This document shows, in pieces, positions 50,552 through 58,395 of a stretch of 64,000 bases of DNA. The first letter of the stretch is position 1; the number at the start of each line of letters is the position of its first letter. Source of the stretch: Aplysia californica (lineage: Eukaryota; Mollusca; Gastropoda; Aplysiida; Aplysiidae); assembly GCF_000002075.1 (NCBI RefSeq), contig NW_004797510.1:184456-248455 (forward strand). The letters are read 5' to 3'. The translations under genes were made by a program, and so were the position numbers. The notes beneath the pieces are model-generated. The model was given only the letters and a program-made list of their open reading frames with translations. It made no database searches and was not told the DNA's origin.

Positions 50552-52551
50552 ACAACAACAACAACAACAACAACAAACAACAACAACAACGACAACAAAC
50601 AACAACAACAACAAACAACAACAAAAACAACAGCAACAAAAACAGCAACTACTGATGCTATTGATTTTTCAAGCCTGTTATCAGAAATACGATGACGCTC
50701 TGGGTATTCGCTAGCAGATATTGTCAATAGATGTACAGTCAGCCACAGGTAGAAATATATTCAATATCGGCTTGTTCTCGTGAAAACTGAGACATCCTAT
50801 ACAAAAGTCGACTTTAGTCCTGACTAAACACTATGTTATTAATTGTGACATCTGCCCGTGACACTAAGTACTGATTAGAAGGGGGCTCTTGTGGCCTAGA
50901 GGTTAAGGTGTTGGCCTCTCACTCAAAAGGTCCCGGGTTCGAATCCGGGTAGCGACCGAAAAATTTTCTCCTCTAAATTTGTCTCCTTTCACCTCATTTC
51001 CTACTCTCTAGCAATGTTCTGTCGTCTGCTTTCGTCTCCACGTTCTGCCCTCACCTCCTCACCTCCTTTGCCCCTTCCTCTGGGCTCCTGATTCTTTCTT
51101 CAGCCTTTCTACTGCTACTCCTTCGCTTCTTTTTACTGCAGTCTTTCAACCACACAGCTGATCTTCTGGTAGGAAAGATCTACACCTAGCCTTCTCGGAC
51201 AAGGGCGAAAATTCTCGGAGAGCATGTGTGCAAGTTGCGCACGTTAAAGATCCCTTGGTGGTCTAAAATCGATAAGAGTAGGCTTCGGCCGCCATCAGGC
51301 AAAATTCAAAATTTCCTACCAACTGAAAATATTAGGTGTGTCCCGCGCGCTCATATGACCTTATGCAGTTGCGAGCGCCGTAAAATACTCTACTATAAAA
51401 AATTTAAAATAAACTGATTAGAAGAATGTTTTTGTTCATCGCTTAAAATGATAAGCACTGACTTGACCACCTCATAACATGTAGTGGTGAAAATAAATTC
51501 CTGATTAAATCTATTTTACTCATACTGCAATATTCGTGAGCTCGTGACTGAGAAAGAGGGGGGGGGGATCGAAGTGACAATGGTGGGACCGAGTATTACT
51601 TAAACGTTTGAGCTATTAACTCCTGGTCAAATTGTTTATAGCTTTGATGACTAAAACAAGTTCTCACAAAATTTGTTTACAGGTCAAGTTTGCGAAGTTC
51701 TCTACCCCCCTTGCCCTCCACCAGTTGACTGTGAGGCACTCCGGAGAGAGGATCCTGAGGCACATTGTCCCGAAATCAAATGTGAGCCCATCGCCACCTG
51801 CGTTTCTACACTAACCTGTGCCAACGTCCGTTGTGAAAAGGGAGCTACGTGTGAGATGTTCAAGCCTCCCTGCCTTGGAGGGCAGTCTTGTGAACCGGCA
51901 CGACCTGAATGTAAATCTGCCTGCAGTAAGGAATGTCGCCCAGGATTCCAATGCGAAAGTCTCCATCCTCCTTGCCCGTTACCAGCCGTGTGCCTGGAAA
52001 GTGAATCCCAAGACTGTGTTTCACCTACGTGTCCCAGCTTCGAAAGATGTGCTGACGTCAGACCAAACTCCTGCGATGACCTGCAGTGTCCTGGCGGGAC
52101 GGAATGCAAGATGATCACAGACACTTGCGGTCGTGGTAAGCTCTGTCGTAAGATGGCTAAGGCGGAGTGTGTCCCCGTTTGTAATAAGAAATGTGGACGC
52201 AATCGCGAATGTAAAATCGCCTCGGAATGTCCGTCTGATGGTAGCAAATGTAAGCACAGGCAGAAGTGTGAGCGTAAACCGGGAGCCTGTCCAAAATGTA
52301 AGCCCGGCAGTGAATGTGCCTTGTCCAAACGATGCCAAGGGTGCAGGAAACGCTATGTCTGCGTACTCAGCCGTGGAACGTGTCCTCCTGTGCCAACAAT
52401 TAAGCCTTCCAAACGAGCTTGCAAGAAAGAGAAAAGACGATCCCGTCCGTGTGTCAATGACGACCAATGTAGAAAAAATCAGAAATGCTGTACCTCAAAG
52501 TGTGGTCGCAAGATATGTAGAAAAGCAATGAAGCCTATAGCTCTTCCATAG
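36703..52551 (+). CDS. cysteine-rich, lustrin/WAP-like secreted protein gene (partial, 7 exons seen)
   Basis: Exons 36703-36850, 39961-40069, 41098-41191, 46008-46182, 47770-48019, 49631-49721 and 51683-52551 have AG acceptors and GT donors. Codon phase agrees at each junction except 41191/46008, where at least one exon of length 3n+1 is missing. In order the protein has a Cys-rich start, a six-cysteine lustrin/WR1-like block (exons 2-3), a KPGLCP word that normally opens a WAP domain, many Cys-x2-Gly-x2-Cys units (exons 4-7), a dibasic RKKR near the end of exon 5's first half, and a terminal eight-cysteine WAP-like domain. Lustrin A of abalone nacre combines Cys-rich blocks with a terminal WAP domain, so an extracellular matrix or shell-matrix role is likely but inferred. 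The first coding exon with signal peptide is not seen. Stop is TAG at 52549-52551. A polyadenylation signal follows at 52685. Confidence 0.75.
36885..37405. mobile_element. foldback element in first intron
   Basis: Ends are inverted CAGTTCGGTTCAGTTTGG-like sequences (left near 36900-36930, right near 37365-37400), rich in CGGTT/AACCG. No transposase inside; four overlapping ORFs are element sequence. A target duplication was not identified. Confidence 0.45.
37931..38042. repeat. (GATA)n microsatellite
   Basis: About 14 GATA units then diverged GATA/GACA units. Confidence 0.95.
38100..39735 (+). mobile_element. non-LTR retrotransposon RT fragment, 5'-truncated
   Basis: RT blocks in order: SSLKKGKSTGIDNITAEMF (38265), LPKKVNLQQCKNCR (38430), AEEQAGFRTGRRTNEQIFN (38558), FVDFKKAFDRVW (38665), GVRQGSLLSPTLFNIFLERI (38840), NNLRFADDLDCLAG (38958; FADD intact), YAFKSWTLNADLERR (39320) and MRCFRKILDIS (39380), then a C-terminal tail ending at TAG/TGA near 39733-39748. 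Frames change at several places. It ends 20-25 bases before a (GACA)n tract, probably its tail. It sits in the first intron of the Cys-rich gene. LINE clade not assigned. Confidence 0.85.
39757..39815. repeat. (GACA)n microsatellite, likely LINE tail
   Basis: GACA units with ACAA interruptions start soon after the LINE stop codon. Confidence 0.9.
39961..40069 (+). CDS. Cys-rich gene, exon 2
   Basis: Acceptor CTTATCAG, donor GTAAGA at 40070. Two bases complete the Ile codon, then ALDNACTRNGYLEALLN, then WTCRPGS. It ends with TG, which joins G of the next exon as TGG (Trp). It forms the first half of a WR1/lustrin-like six-cysteine block. Confidence 0.75.
40350..41080 (-). mobile_element. LTR retrotransposon fossil, Ty3/gypsy-like, integrase C-terminal part
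   Basis: On the minus strand the text resembles the C-terminal end of a Ty3/gypsy Pol protein (integrase tail; FFTLDINGRTEKVSIDR is the most telling piece, near 40640). The fragment is broken in several places, has no identifiable LTR in the window, and is probably an old copy. It lies wholly within the intron between the exons at 40069 and 41098. Confidence 0.6.
41098..41191 (+). CDS. Cys-rich gene, exon 3
   Basis: Acceptor TTTGCAG, donor GTGAGT at 41192. Encodes ECPPGAECVDDGNNGGICC, the CP-x-G-x2-C and G-x-CC half of the WR1/lustrin block, then KPGLCP, the usual opening of a WAP domain. It ends in phase 0, which does not match the next exon found, so the rest of that WAP domain is missing. 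Confidence 0.8.
41417..42520 (-). mobile_element. mariner-type transposon, copy B, internally deleted
   Basis: Reverse-oriented relative of 10942-12319. The right end reads CACCCTG followed by TA (42521-42522). The left TIR starts GTGATCCAAAAAA and has lost the first CAGG. Its length (1104 bp) is about 275 bp less than copy A, matching one internal deletion (A positions about 11885-12180). No readable transposase remains. It lies in an intron of the Cys-rich gene. Confidence 0.75.
42521..43142. other. no gene recognised
   Basis: AT-rich intronic DNA; a TTG/GTG triplet patch (42850-42925) yields Val-rich ORFs. I looked here for the missing WAP exon and saw none. Confidence 0.4.
43143..43274. 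other. assembly gap (132 N)
   Basis: Unknown bases in the intron interval where the Cys-rich gene lacks an exon. Confidence 0.99.
43548..43625 (+). repeat. 30-bp tandem repeat, about 2.5 units
   Basis: The unit TGTCGTGTGTGTTGTTTTTT continued by TCTTAGTGTA repeats directly. The Cys/Phe-rich ORFs come from it. Confidence 0.8.
43692..43790. repeat. (ATCT)n microsatellite
   Basis: About 24 ATCT units, with imperfect units at the right end. Confidence 0.95.
44115..44475 (-). mobile_element. LINE reverse transcriptase fragment, decayed
   Basis: Minus strand: a degraded segment with GPLIRSI (44350; GTRDQI in relatives), FDYSKAFSYVNLLMMWQTL (44300; FDYxKAFDxVxxxxLW in LINE RTs) and a DADWLCSWNVEHQNG segment (44185). 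Stops and frame changes interrupt it. Clade not assigned. Confidence 0.5.
44476..45714. other. no gene recognised
   Basis: Intronic DNA between LINE debris and the TC tract. Two overlapping plus ORFs (45314-45515) and a minus ORF (44757-44969) show no motif. No Cys-rich exon candidate seen. Confidence 0.4.
45715..45938. repeat. (TC)n and (CA)n microsatellites before an exon
   Basis: TC tract (45715-45800) then two CA tracts (45835-45890 and 45899-45938). They end about 70 bp before the acceptor at 46006-46007. Confidence 0.95.
46008..46182 (+). CDS. Cys-rich gene, exon after the missing piece
   Basis: Acceptor TTTATAG, donor GTTAGT at 46183 (less usual but acceptable). It needs one base from a preceding exon. 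Encodes ETCIMKTPDCQPGMACTQ and a CRPHQECRKVK unit. It ends with AA, joined by G of the next exon to AAG (Lys). Confidence 0.8.
46275..46425 (-). mobile_element. RTE-like LINE fragment, 3' piece
   Basis: Minus strand: EENGLLLNAKKTECIVRDF (46370-46420), the segment that follows the YADD box in RTE-like RTs. It continues the piece at 47352-47575 on the other side of a CR1-like insertion. Confidence 0.6.
46480..47355 (+). mobile_element. CR1/L2-like LINE 3' end
   Basis: Plus strand RT C-terminal text: a RLDYCNSLLTGVPDEQLQQL block (46655), AAKIITKKLKHDHVTPIL (46735), LKELHWLPVKERI (46785) and a GNNWN-like end. Then a 3' UTR with AAGCGCATAGAGCATTG and GCGCTATATAAAAGCAA (47295-47345), the usual CR1/L2 tail, ending in a TTATTA/TATTAT repeat. 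At least two stops disrupt the frame. It interrupts an older minus-strand LINE. Confidence 0.7.
47352..47575 (-). mobile_element. RTE-like LINE fragment, 5' piece
   Basis: Minus strand: VRQGCVLSTYLFN (47545), MIRSYINDTEEAKIGGYNIN (47490) and SLLYADDTVLI (47420) with an intact YADD box. It stops where the CR1-like insertion begins. Confidence 0.65.
47770..48019 (+). CDS. Cys-rich gene, exon with RKKR site
   Basis: Acceptor CATTTTAG, donor GTGAGA at 48020. Encodes FCAMKSHDECNEDVHC, GQGQKCYKGQIC, an uncharged linker, then SRKKRSAYYN, a good furin-type dibasic cleavage site, and CGPDDCGGCPKGK. Phase 0 at the end fits the next exon. Confidence 0.8.
48140..48520 (+). repeat. dispersed repeat R1, copy in intron
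   Basis: Same orientation and landmarks as 13330-13612 and 59515-59880 (GAGAAAATGGC, CTGATTTCACCATGAAG). This copy retains a longer left part starting AGAGCCTGTTCACTTG. Confidence 0.6.
48521..49630. other. intronic DNA, no gene recognised
   Basis: AT-rich; a minus ORF (48612-48890) shows no motif. Confidence 0.4.
49631..49721 (+). CDS. Cys-rich gene, small exon
   Basis: Acceptor TTTTTGCAG, donor GTAAGA at 49722. Encodes ICKQTDKVCVKHPCDDHVC and ECGGCLN. It ends with G, joined to GT of the last exon as GGT (Gly). Confidence 0.8.
50384..50650. repeat. (ACA)n microsatellite
   Basis: ACA triplets with ACG/AAC phase slips. The very long Val/Leu/Cys and Thr/Gln/Asn ORFs on both strands are its translations. 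Confidence 0.95.
50881..51415 (+). mobile_element. tRNA-derived SINE, apparently full length
   Basis: A tRNA-like head with box A-like TGGCCTAGAGG and box B GGTTCGAATCC (50890-50950), then a body of about 460 bp with CTCTGGGCTCCTG, TCTACTGCTACTCC, CTACACCTAGCCTTCTCGGA and a 3' end CCTTATGCAGTTGCGAGCGC. Other copies: 53040-53290 (minus, 3' half) and 57309-59345 (split). The acceptor stem does not pair well, so it is not a tRNA gene. It lies in the last intron of the Cys-rich gene. Confidence 0.75.
51683..52551 (+). CDS. Cys-rich gene, last exon (Cys-array and WAP-like domain)
   Basis: Acceptor TTTACAG. 289 residues with about 46 cysteines, arranged as repeats such as RCEKGATCEMFKPPC, ECRPGFQCESLHPPC and KCKPGSECALSKRC (pattern C-x-x-G-x-x-C with a trailing Cys). 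The C-terminal 55 residues (from GTCPP to CRKAMKP) carry eight cysteines with the WAP spacing C-x5-C-x5-CC-x3-C near the end; the last gap is one residue longer than the usual WAP. The basic, Lys/Arg-rich C-terminus may bind acidic polymers. Two other long ORFs overlap in other frames and are shadows. Confidence 0.9.
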
Positions 52552-52684
52552 TAGTTATTGCGGACTAAACACTTTCTTGTGGGTTATAAGTTTAAGATTT
52601 TATTTCGCTATATTTCATTATATAACGACTGTTGATCATCACCAAAATGAACAACAAAGCTAGGTTCGGGAAATAGTTTTCAGA

Positions 52685-52690
52685 AATAAA
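52685..52690 (+). terminator. polyadenylation signal AATAAA for the Cys-rich gene
   Basis: The first AATAAA after the stop codon, 134 bp downstream. A second AATAAA is at 52817. Which is used cannot be told from sequence. Confidence 0.55.
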
Positions 52691-52737
52691 CTTGGTCTAT
52701 TGCACGAGACAAACAGACTTGAGTACCGTTTGTCTGT

Positions 52738-52795
52738 CTGGTGTTGTTGTCATGTTGTTGTTGTTGTTGTTGCTGTTGCTGTTGTTGTTGTTGCT
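52738..52795. repeat. (TTG)n microsatellite
   Basis: TTG units with a few CTG; probably in the 3' UTR or just beyond. Confidence 0.9.
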
Positions 52796-53039
52796 GGGTT
52801 TTTTTGGTCTGTTTTAAATAAAATTATTGACTCATTTCTCTCATAATTTTCAGTTGGGGCTGAGAAGATCAGGATTTAATGCTCCTATAAAATTTGTAAA
52901 TAGTGACCTTCGAATTGTAAGACAATCTTTGAAAGCGTCTAAACAAGTGGATGAAATCCAAACTGACTTTTGTTTGCAGATATACACTGTAATTGCCCTA
53001 AGATGCCTGAAGTAGGATTACGGTTTTTGTTGCTGTTGT

Positions 53040-53290
53040 TGTTTTTGAAAATTGTGTTTTACGGTGCTCGCAACTGCATAAGGCCATAAGAGCGCGCATG
53101 ACACATTAAACATTTTCAGTTGGTAGGAAATACAATAAACTTTCAATTTTGTTCCGTTGGCGGCTAACGTGCGCAACTTGCACACGGCACCTCCGCGATT
53201 TTTTACCCTTATCCGAGAAAGCTAGGTGTAGATCTTACTTACCATAAGATCAGAGATGTGGCTGAAATACAACAGTCAGAGTTTCTGTGA
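53040..53290 (-). mobile_element. SINE copy (3' half, reverse)
   Basis: Inverse of 51160-51400: GCGCTCTTATGGCCTTATGC-like, CCAACTGAAAATG, and GGTGTAGATCTTAC landmarks. The tRNA head is absent. Confidence 0.65.
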
Positions 53291-53380
53291 TTTGTTGTCT
53301 ATTTTACAAGTGCAATAGTGATGTTTGTAATATAATAATATGTGTGGATGTGTGTGTTAATGAGTGTGTTTATGTAAGCC

Positions 53381-53419
<39 letters not shown>

Positions 53420-53734
53420 GTGTGTGAGTAAGTGTGTGTATGTTTGTGTGTCTGCGTGTGTTTGTGTTTGTGTTTATGTGTGCACGTCTGTATGAGCGTG
53501 GAGAAAGGGGCTAAAAGTCAGCTCATATCGTTTTGAGCTACTTCAACTACCTGCAGAGTTTAAAAAGTCAGACTTTTGACCAAAAACTATTTCCATTAAT
53601 TTTGAAAATAACAACAATAATGCTACCTTAACTGAACTATAATGTAGAAAAAGTTTAATAAATTTGTCTCGTAAGTATTAAAAAAACCTGGGGCTTGACC
53701 TTCACTATGAATACACCGGTCTACAACTTTTCAG
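53291..53734. other. no gene recognised
   Basis: Contains a TG-rich imperfect repeat (53330-53480). Confidence 0.5.
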
Positions 53735-53905
53735 AAAGTGTCTGCTTTCGTTCTCAGACATCACTTTTTATAAGGATTTTGGGGCGCTGAACACGAAAAT
53801 GATGGGAAATTTGATGTTTTGGTCTAGTTTTCAAGAAATTCAGTGTTTCATATTTTACAAATAATAAAAAGGACTAAAAATTGGAGTCACATCACACTAA
53901 TTTGA
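53735..53905 (+). repeat. dispersed repeat R2, copy 2
   Basis: Partner of 2700-2880, same orientation. Confidence 0.45.
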
Positions 53906-53999
53906 CTTATTGTTTCTTGACATAGCTCTTGTATTCAAGTTCTGGTACATTTGTTGTGACTAACCAACAGTAATCTGCTAATACGTTATCATCCCATTT

Positions 54000-54790
54000 G
54001 GCCTGATGTCGCTTTCCATAGCTGCAATATCATGATTAAAATGTTCCCTATATGCACCATTCACTACATCACATTGATAAGACCTGCCGTGTCATTACAT
54101 GCAACTAGATTGCCCTTCGTTGTAATAAAAAGGTCTCAATGTTCACTCCTAGACCACCAGCAAGCAAATTCCATTTTTGGAGCCTTCTATACAATTCAGC
54201 TTTGTGTTTTAGTAGCTATAGGTCGGTGTGAATGTCGTTTAGTCCCTTTTACTATAATAATGCATTCTTGCTAGAACATGTCAGTTAAACTCAGCTTCAT
54301 TTGATGTTGAAGCTTCCGTGCGTTATTCAGGGGTATCCTCTTCCCCTTCTTCCAGTTCAGTACTTGTTTCTGGCTCAGCTGTATGTGGTAAATCTCAGCT
54401 GCGTAGTACTAGACGTTGGGCAGATGTTGGGCAGATAGGATATCATGATATCAACTTACACTTCGGATTTACCTGAAGTTTATTTCTATCCCATTACACA
54501 ATACAGTATTAGCAGTTATCTGAATGACTGCTTGGTCCACACCAGACCACTCGCACTTCAAAAGGCTTTCATTGTATTTCGTTTCCTTTTCCACCACTGG
54601 CGGTGCTTTATCATAGGTACTGCAGCCTACGTGAGTAGCCCAACTTTTTGGGGTCACCAACTTCGCATCCAAAGTAAGGTGATAGGTATTTTACAGTTTG
54701 AAATCGTTCTCCTTTGTGCAGTTAAAGTTATTTCGCCGCAGATGTAACGAAAATTGTCATGATTGTTTGCACTGTGATGTGGCATGGTGA
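54000..54790 (-). pseudogene. decayed member of an unnamed invertebrate ORF family
   Basis: Minus strand text in several frames: NNHDNFRYICGEITLTAQRR (54730-54780) with its CG cysteine, then YFGCEVGD (54690), KSWATHVGCSTYDKAPP (54640), and further down WNLLAGGLGVN (54150). I recall a family in hydra, arthropods and molluscs with the order CYICG, YFGC.VGDQD, WAPH.CC; its annotation there is uncharacterised. The order is the same here but the copy is broken by stops and frame changes. Function is unknown; a transposon passenger is possible. Confidence 0.45.
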
Positions 54791-54799
54791 CTATTGATG

Positions 54800-55920
54800 T
54801 AAAGTAAAATTAGCTGTTTCTGTTTTAGAATCACTCTATTTGTTGAGTGAAACGTAAATGGTTACAATGAAGTCACAGAGGAAAGTGTTGTCTCGTGCAA
54901 CACAGAAACTGATGCCACTTTCGCACAATTACATCATACAACTGCACAAAAAAAATTAAACCCTGAAATTACTGATCGCAGGAGCCCTTGGCCTTTTTAA
55001 AAACAATATAAACTATTGGAAAGCGACCTCAAGCTGTCAAAAAACTAGACCTAAACTTCTAAAACAAGTTCATTTTCGAATTCAGCGTTCCCAGATTAGT
55101 GAACGTCAACTGGTAGACCAGTGATATCAGTATGCATACCTACGTCTGCAAAGAAATTTCACAACTAAGGTAAAAAGGAAAACATTTAAATGCCACACTC
55201 CGACTTTTGGTGCCTTTTATCAGCTAGCGACAGTAACATGCAATGCTTGACCCATGATAAAGTTGAAAGTTGAGACCACAGAATAAAAAAAAAATTCAAC
55301 AAATTTAGGTCGAACTTTTCGTTAAGAAAACTGTTTATCTGTTATCCAGGATTAAAAATTGGAAACACACACTTAATGCACCACCTCTTTCCGAAGGAAA
55401 ATAACCTCCTTTTTTAACTTGGCAAGAAATAATATTATTTTCTGGGAAAACCAGATTTCGCAAAGCCAGGATTCTGTCCCTTGGTTGGTCAAAGTACACT
55501 GCACAGGGGAACTAACCAAACAAACGGGCGCCATTTTTAAAACGTAAATCCATTTTCATTATTCCATCCCCTAGAGTACAAGTTACCGACGTTCACTTTC
55601 ACAAAAGTACCTTTTGTATTCAAAATCCCCCGCCTTCTCTTAGCACATCCTGTCTGCAGAGGGTCAACGTGGGTCCAGACCACAGCCTTGTAATTTATAA
55701 GTTCAAACTTAGGGTAAAGATGATGGGTTGTATCAGTAGAAACCAAATAGGAACCGAGGCAATACGAACACTGTTCTATACCTGTAGAGACGCGCAAAAC
55801 TGGTATTGATTAGTGGCATCACAAAATAGGTTACCAATGGCAATGTTACATTAGACGAAAAATATACAGACGGGTGATAATGGGTGAATTATGGAAACGT
55901 GCTTTGGAAACTTTACAGCT
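54800..55920. other. no gene recognised
   Basis: A minus-strand ORF (55797-55537) has ordinary composition (SYCLGSYLVSTDTTHHLYPK) but no recognisable family and no splice or promoter support. Confidence 0.35.
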
Positions 55921-55923
55921 TTC

Positions 55924-56008
<85 letters not shown>

Positions 56009-56012
56009 ATGT
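55921..56012. repeat. (TGTC)n microsatellite
   Basis: About 21 TGTC units with one TATC, then ATGT units. Confidence 0.95.
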
Positions 56013-56229
56013 ATGTATGTATGTCTATCTGTAACAAATTGGATTCAATACAAAGATTCCACCGTTATCTACTGCCTGTTTTGAACCACGCAGCTTGAAT
56101 TTAGTTAATGTTCTTTGAAAAAATAGGTCACAATTTAACGACCACGTTTACAAGAACAAGAAGTAATACAAATGCGTTTATAATTGACAGAAAAAACAAA
56201 TATGTTACAGCCATCACGTCAAATTAAAG

Positions 56230-56520
56230 AGATCATCTAAGGGCCCGATTTCTATTTCTCAGCATTGTCTCTATCCCATCTGATATCCATGATTTAGTTT
56301 TAGTAAGATCACGTATGCCAATTAATTTCGTAGAACTGAGCAGGTTCACCAATTTTATACAGCAGCTTTGATTTCTTCCTATTTTCCATAGTGTTGACCT
56401 CTCAATGCTTCTTTTTATAGGATCGAAAAGATGAAAATCTGAAGGTGCCAAGTCGGGGGGATAAGCTTGGAGTGACTGTTTTTCATTGAAGCGAAGTGAT
56501 TGTCTCCCTTGCTTCAACAC
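56230..56520 (-). mobile_element. mariner transposase C-terminal fragment
   Basis: Minus strand: FNEKQSLQAYPPDLAPSDFH followed by LFDPIKRSIE. It contains the mariner motif PPDLAPSD(F/Y) with the third catalytic D, then a degraded C-terminus. The N-terminal two thirds of the transposase and TIRs are absent. The mariner fragments at 3115 and 62580 share the motif but not obviously the same subfamily. Confidence 0.65.
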
Positions 56521-56794
56521 GTGTGCAGGCGGCCATTGCCATGGTAAACAAAAAACAACAACAAAAGAACAACCAAAACAGAAAAACAACAAACAAACAA
56601 AGAAAAGAATAAACATACTCAGTCCATTTTCAAAGTTTTCGGATGCTGGATTTCAGTCGTTTATAGTAATATATGTAGAGGATTTAAAGGTTAAAACCTC
56701 TGTATAACTGAACTAAGGTACTGGCAAGTCCATACAACACACCAGGCTTTTTCATCTTCACATATTTTAATTGTGGGCCATTTTTGTTGGCTGC

Positions 56795-56912
56795 TTTTAA
56801 CTTCCTATCAAATACCAAATTTGAGTAAAGTGTCTTTCCCAAGAGCCGTACGTTGGTCCCTGACGGGATTTGAACCCATGACCTTACCGCTGCTTGTCCG
56901 AGAGCCCAACAC
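56795..56912 (-). mobile_element. tRNA-derived SINE, 5' part cut by a CA tract
   Basis: Minus strand: box B-like GGTCATGGGTTCAAATCCC, then the core GGGAAAGACACTTTAC shared with 16680-16860. Box A side abuts the CA tract. Confidence 0.55.
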
Positions 56913-56930
56913 ACACACACACGCACACAA

Positions 56931-56982
<52 letters not shown>
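56905..56982. repeat. (CA)n microsatellite
   Basis: Long CA tract with a few CGCA/AACA units. Confidence 0.95.
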
Positions 56983-56983
<1 letters not shown>

Positions 56984-57572
56984 CATCTTCCGGATTACAC
57001 GAAAATACCAACCTGGAATCCACCCGCAATGACACAATATTAAGAGATCTTATTTTACTTTTAGTGACCCACCTGAGGTGTATCCAGTGCACCCTGATGA
57101 GCCATAACGGTAAACATTCCAAGTGGTCAAAACCAACCACATAATTTGTTTTTTAATCTATGACAGTTTATTGATTCTCGTGGGCAAACATAATATCTTA
57201 AAATACTTATTCAGCCGGAAATAAAACTTATGACCCCTAGATCCAGATAAGAATACTGGGGCCAATATGTACCTTGCTAAGTTTTTGTCAATGGCGGATG
57301 GAGAGCAAAAGTAGGCTCTCGTGGTATAGACGTTACGGTGTTCGCCTCTCATTCAATAGCTTCCAGGTTCGAAACCTGAGACCGACCGATTTTTTTTTCT
57401 AAAAGTGCCTCTCCTTTCACCTCATTTGATGATCTCGTACCATGTTCTGTCGTCTGCTTTCGTCTTCACTTTCTGCCCCCTCTCCACTTTCCCTTGACCC
57501 CTCCTCTGGGGTCGGGACTCTTTTTGTAGTCTTTCTACTGCTACACCTTGGCTCCTTCTTAGTGCTGTCTAA

Positions 57573-58056
57573 GGCCGGTCCCAGAGTGGCTCTGTAGGTC
57601 TGACCTGTAGCTCGCCTGGCTCGCACCGTGCAAATGGATGTATACATTATCGTGTGCTAAAGCGGCGTAGCTGTATCGTCTGTTATTGTCAGCAGAGCTG
57701 CGCGATGCGTCAGACGTGCTATTCAACAGTGTTGTAAAAATGGCGGACATGTGTCGCCACGCTTCGTGTTTATTTTCGATTGAAACTCTTCACAGATCAT
57801 CAAAATCAACAAGAAATAAGTATTATTAGGTGCTTTAATATTAAATATTGATGCTAGCATCAACACTTGGCCACAAAATCACCCAGAAATGCACTTTATC
57901 ATACTTTGAAACTTCGAATCGAGAGGTTTACCTAGTTTTAACTGTTGTCGTAGCGTAGGCCTAGGCCTAGACCTAGATCTAGGTGTGCTTCTCTAGAGAT
58001 CTAGCCTTGCATTGTAACGAATGTAAACTATCACTGCGCGCAGCTGCAAGTGTGTT

Positions 58057-58098
<42 letters not shown>

Positions 58099-58371
58099 GG
58101 GGGCTGCATTTGACACATGACGTAAAGAAGAGTTGTCCTGTCTTGGTATAATTGGTCTTGGATTACACACTACCTAAATATAGCAAGGCAGACCCGTCAG
58201 TTGCACACCTACACACGTCAACACACAGTACGGCTGTGCTGAGACGCAGCGAGTGTGCCTCGGGCTCGCTGAGACACAGGCGCCAACCCACAGTGCGGCT
58301 GTGCTGACACGCACACAGCGTGCGCCAGGCGAGCTACAGATCAGACCGACAGAACCACTCTGGGACCGGCC
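57573..58371. mobile_element. MITE A, PIF/Harbinger-like
   Basis: TIRs of about 47 bp differ at only three positions and start GGCCGGTCCCAGAGTGG. TAA is duplicated on both sides (57570-57572 and 58372-58374), a TWA-type target. Interior: AGATCT-rich patch, a GT tract (58060-58095) and palindromic CAGTGCGGCTGTGCTGA repeats near the right end. No transposase. Confidence 0.8.
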
Positions 58372-58395
58372 TAAGAGTCACACAAATGATCTTAA

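Noticed and set aside
50234-50727. Four ORFs of 126-144 codons
   Set aside because: All are translations of an ACA microsatellite.
50884-50958. A functional tRNA gene
   Set aside because: Boxes A and B are present but the acceptor stem pairs poorly, and the sequence continues as a SINE body repeated elsewhere.
51702-52328. 208-codon minus ORF and other-frame ORFs over the last exon
   Set aside because: Shadows of the Cys-rich coding exon, with no independent support.
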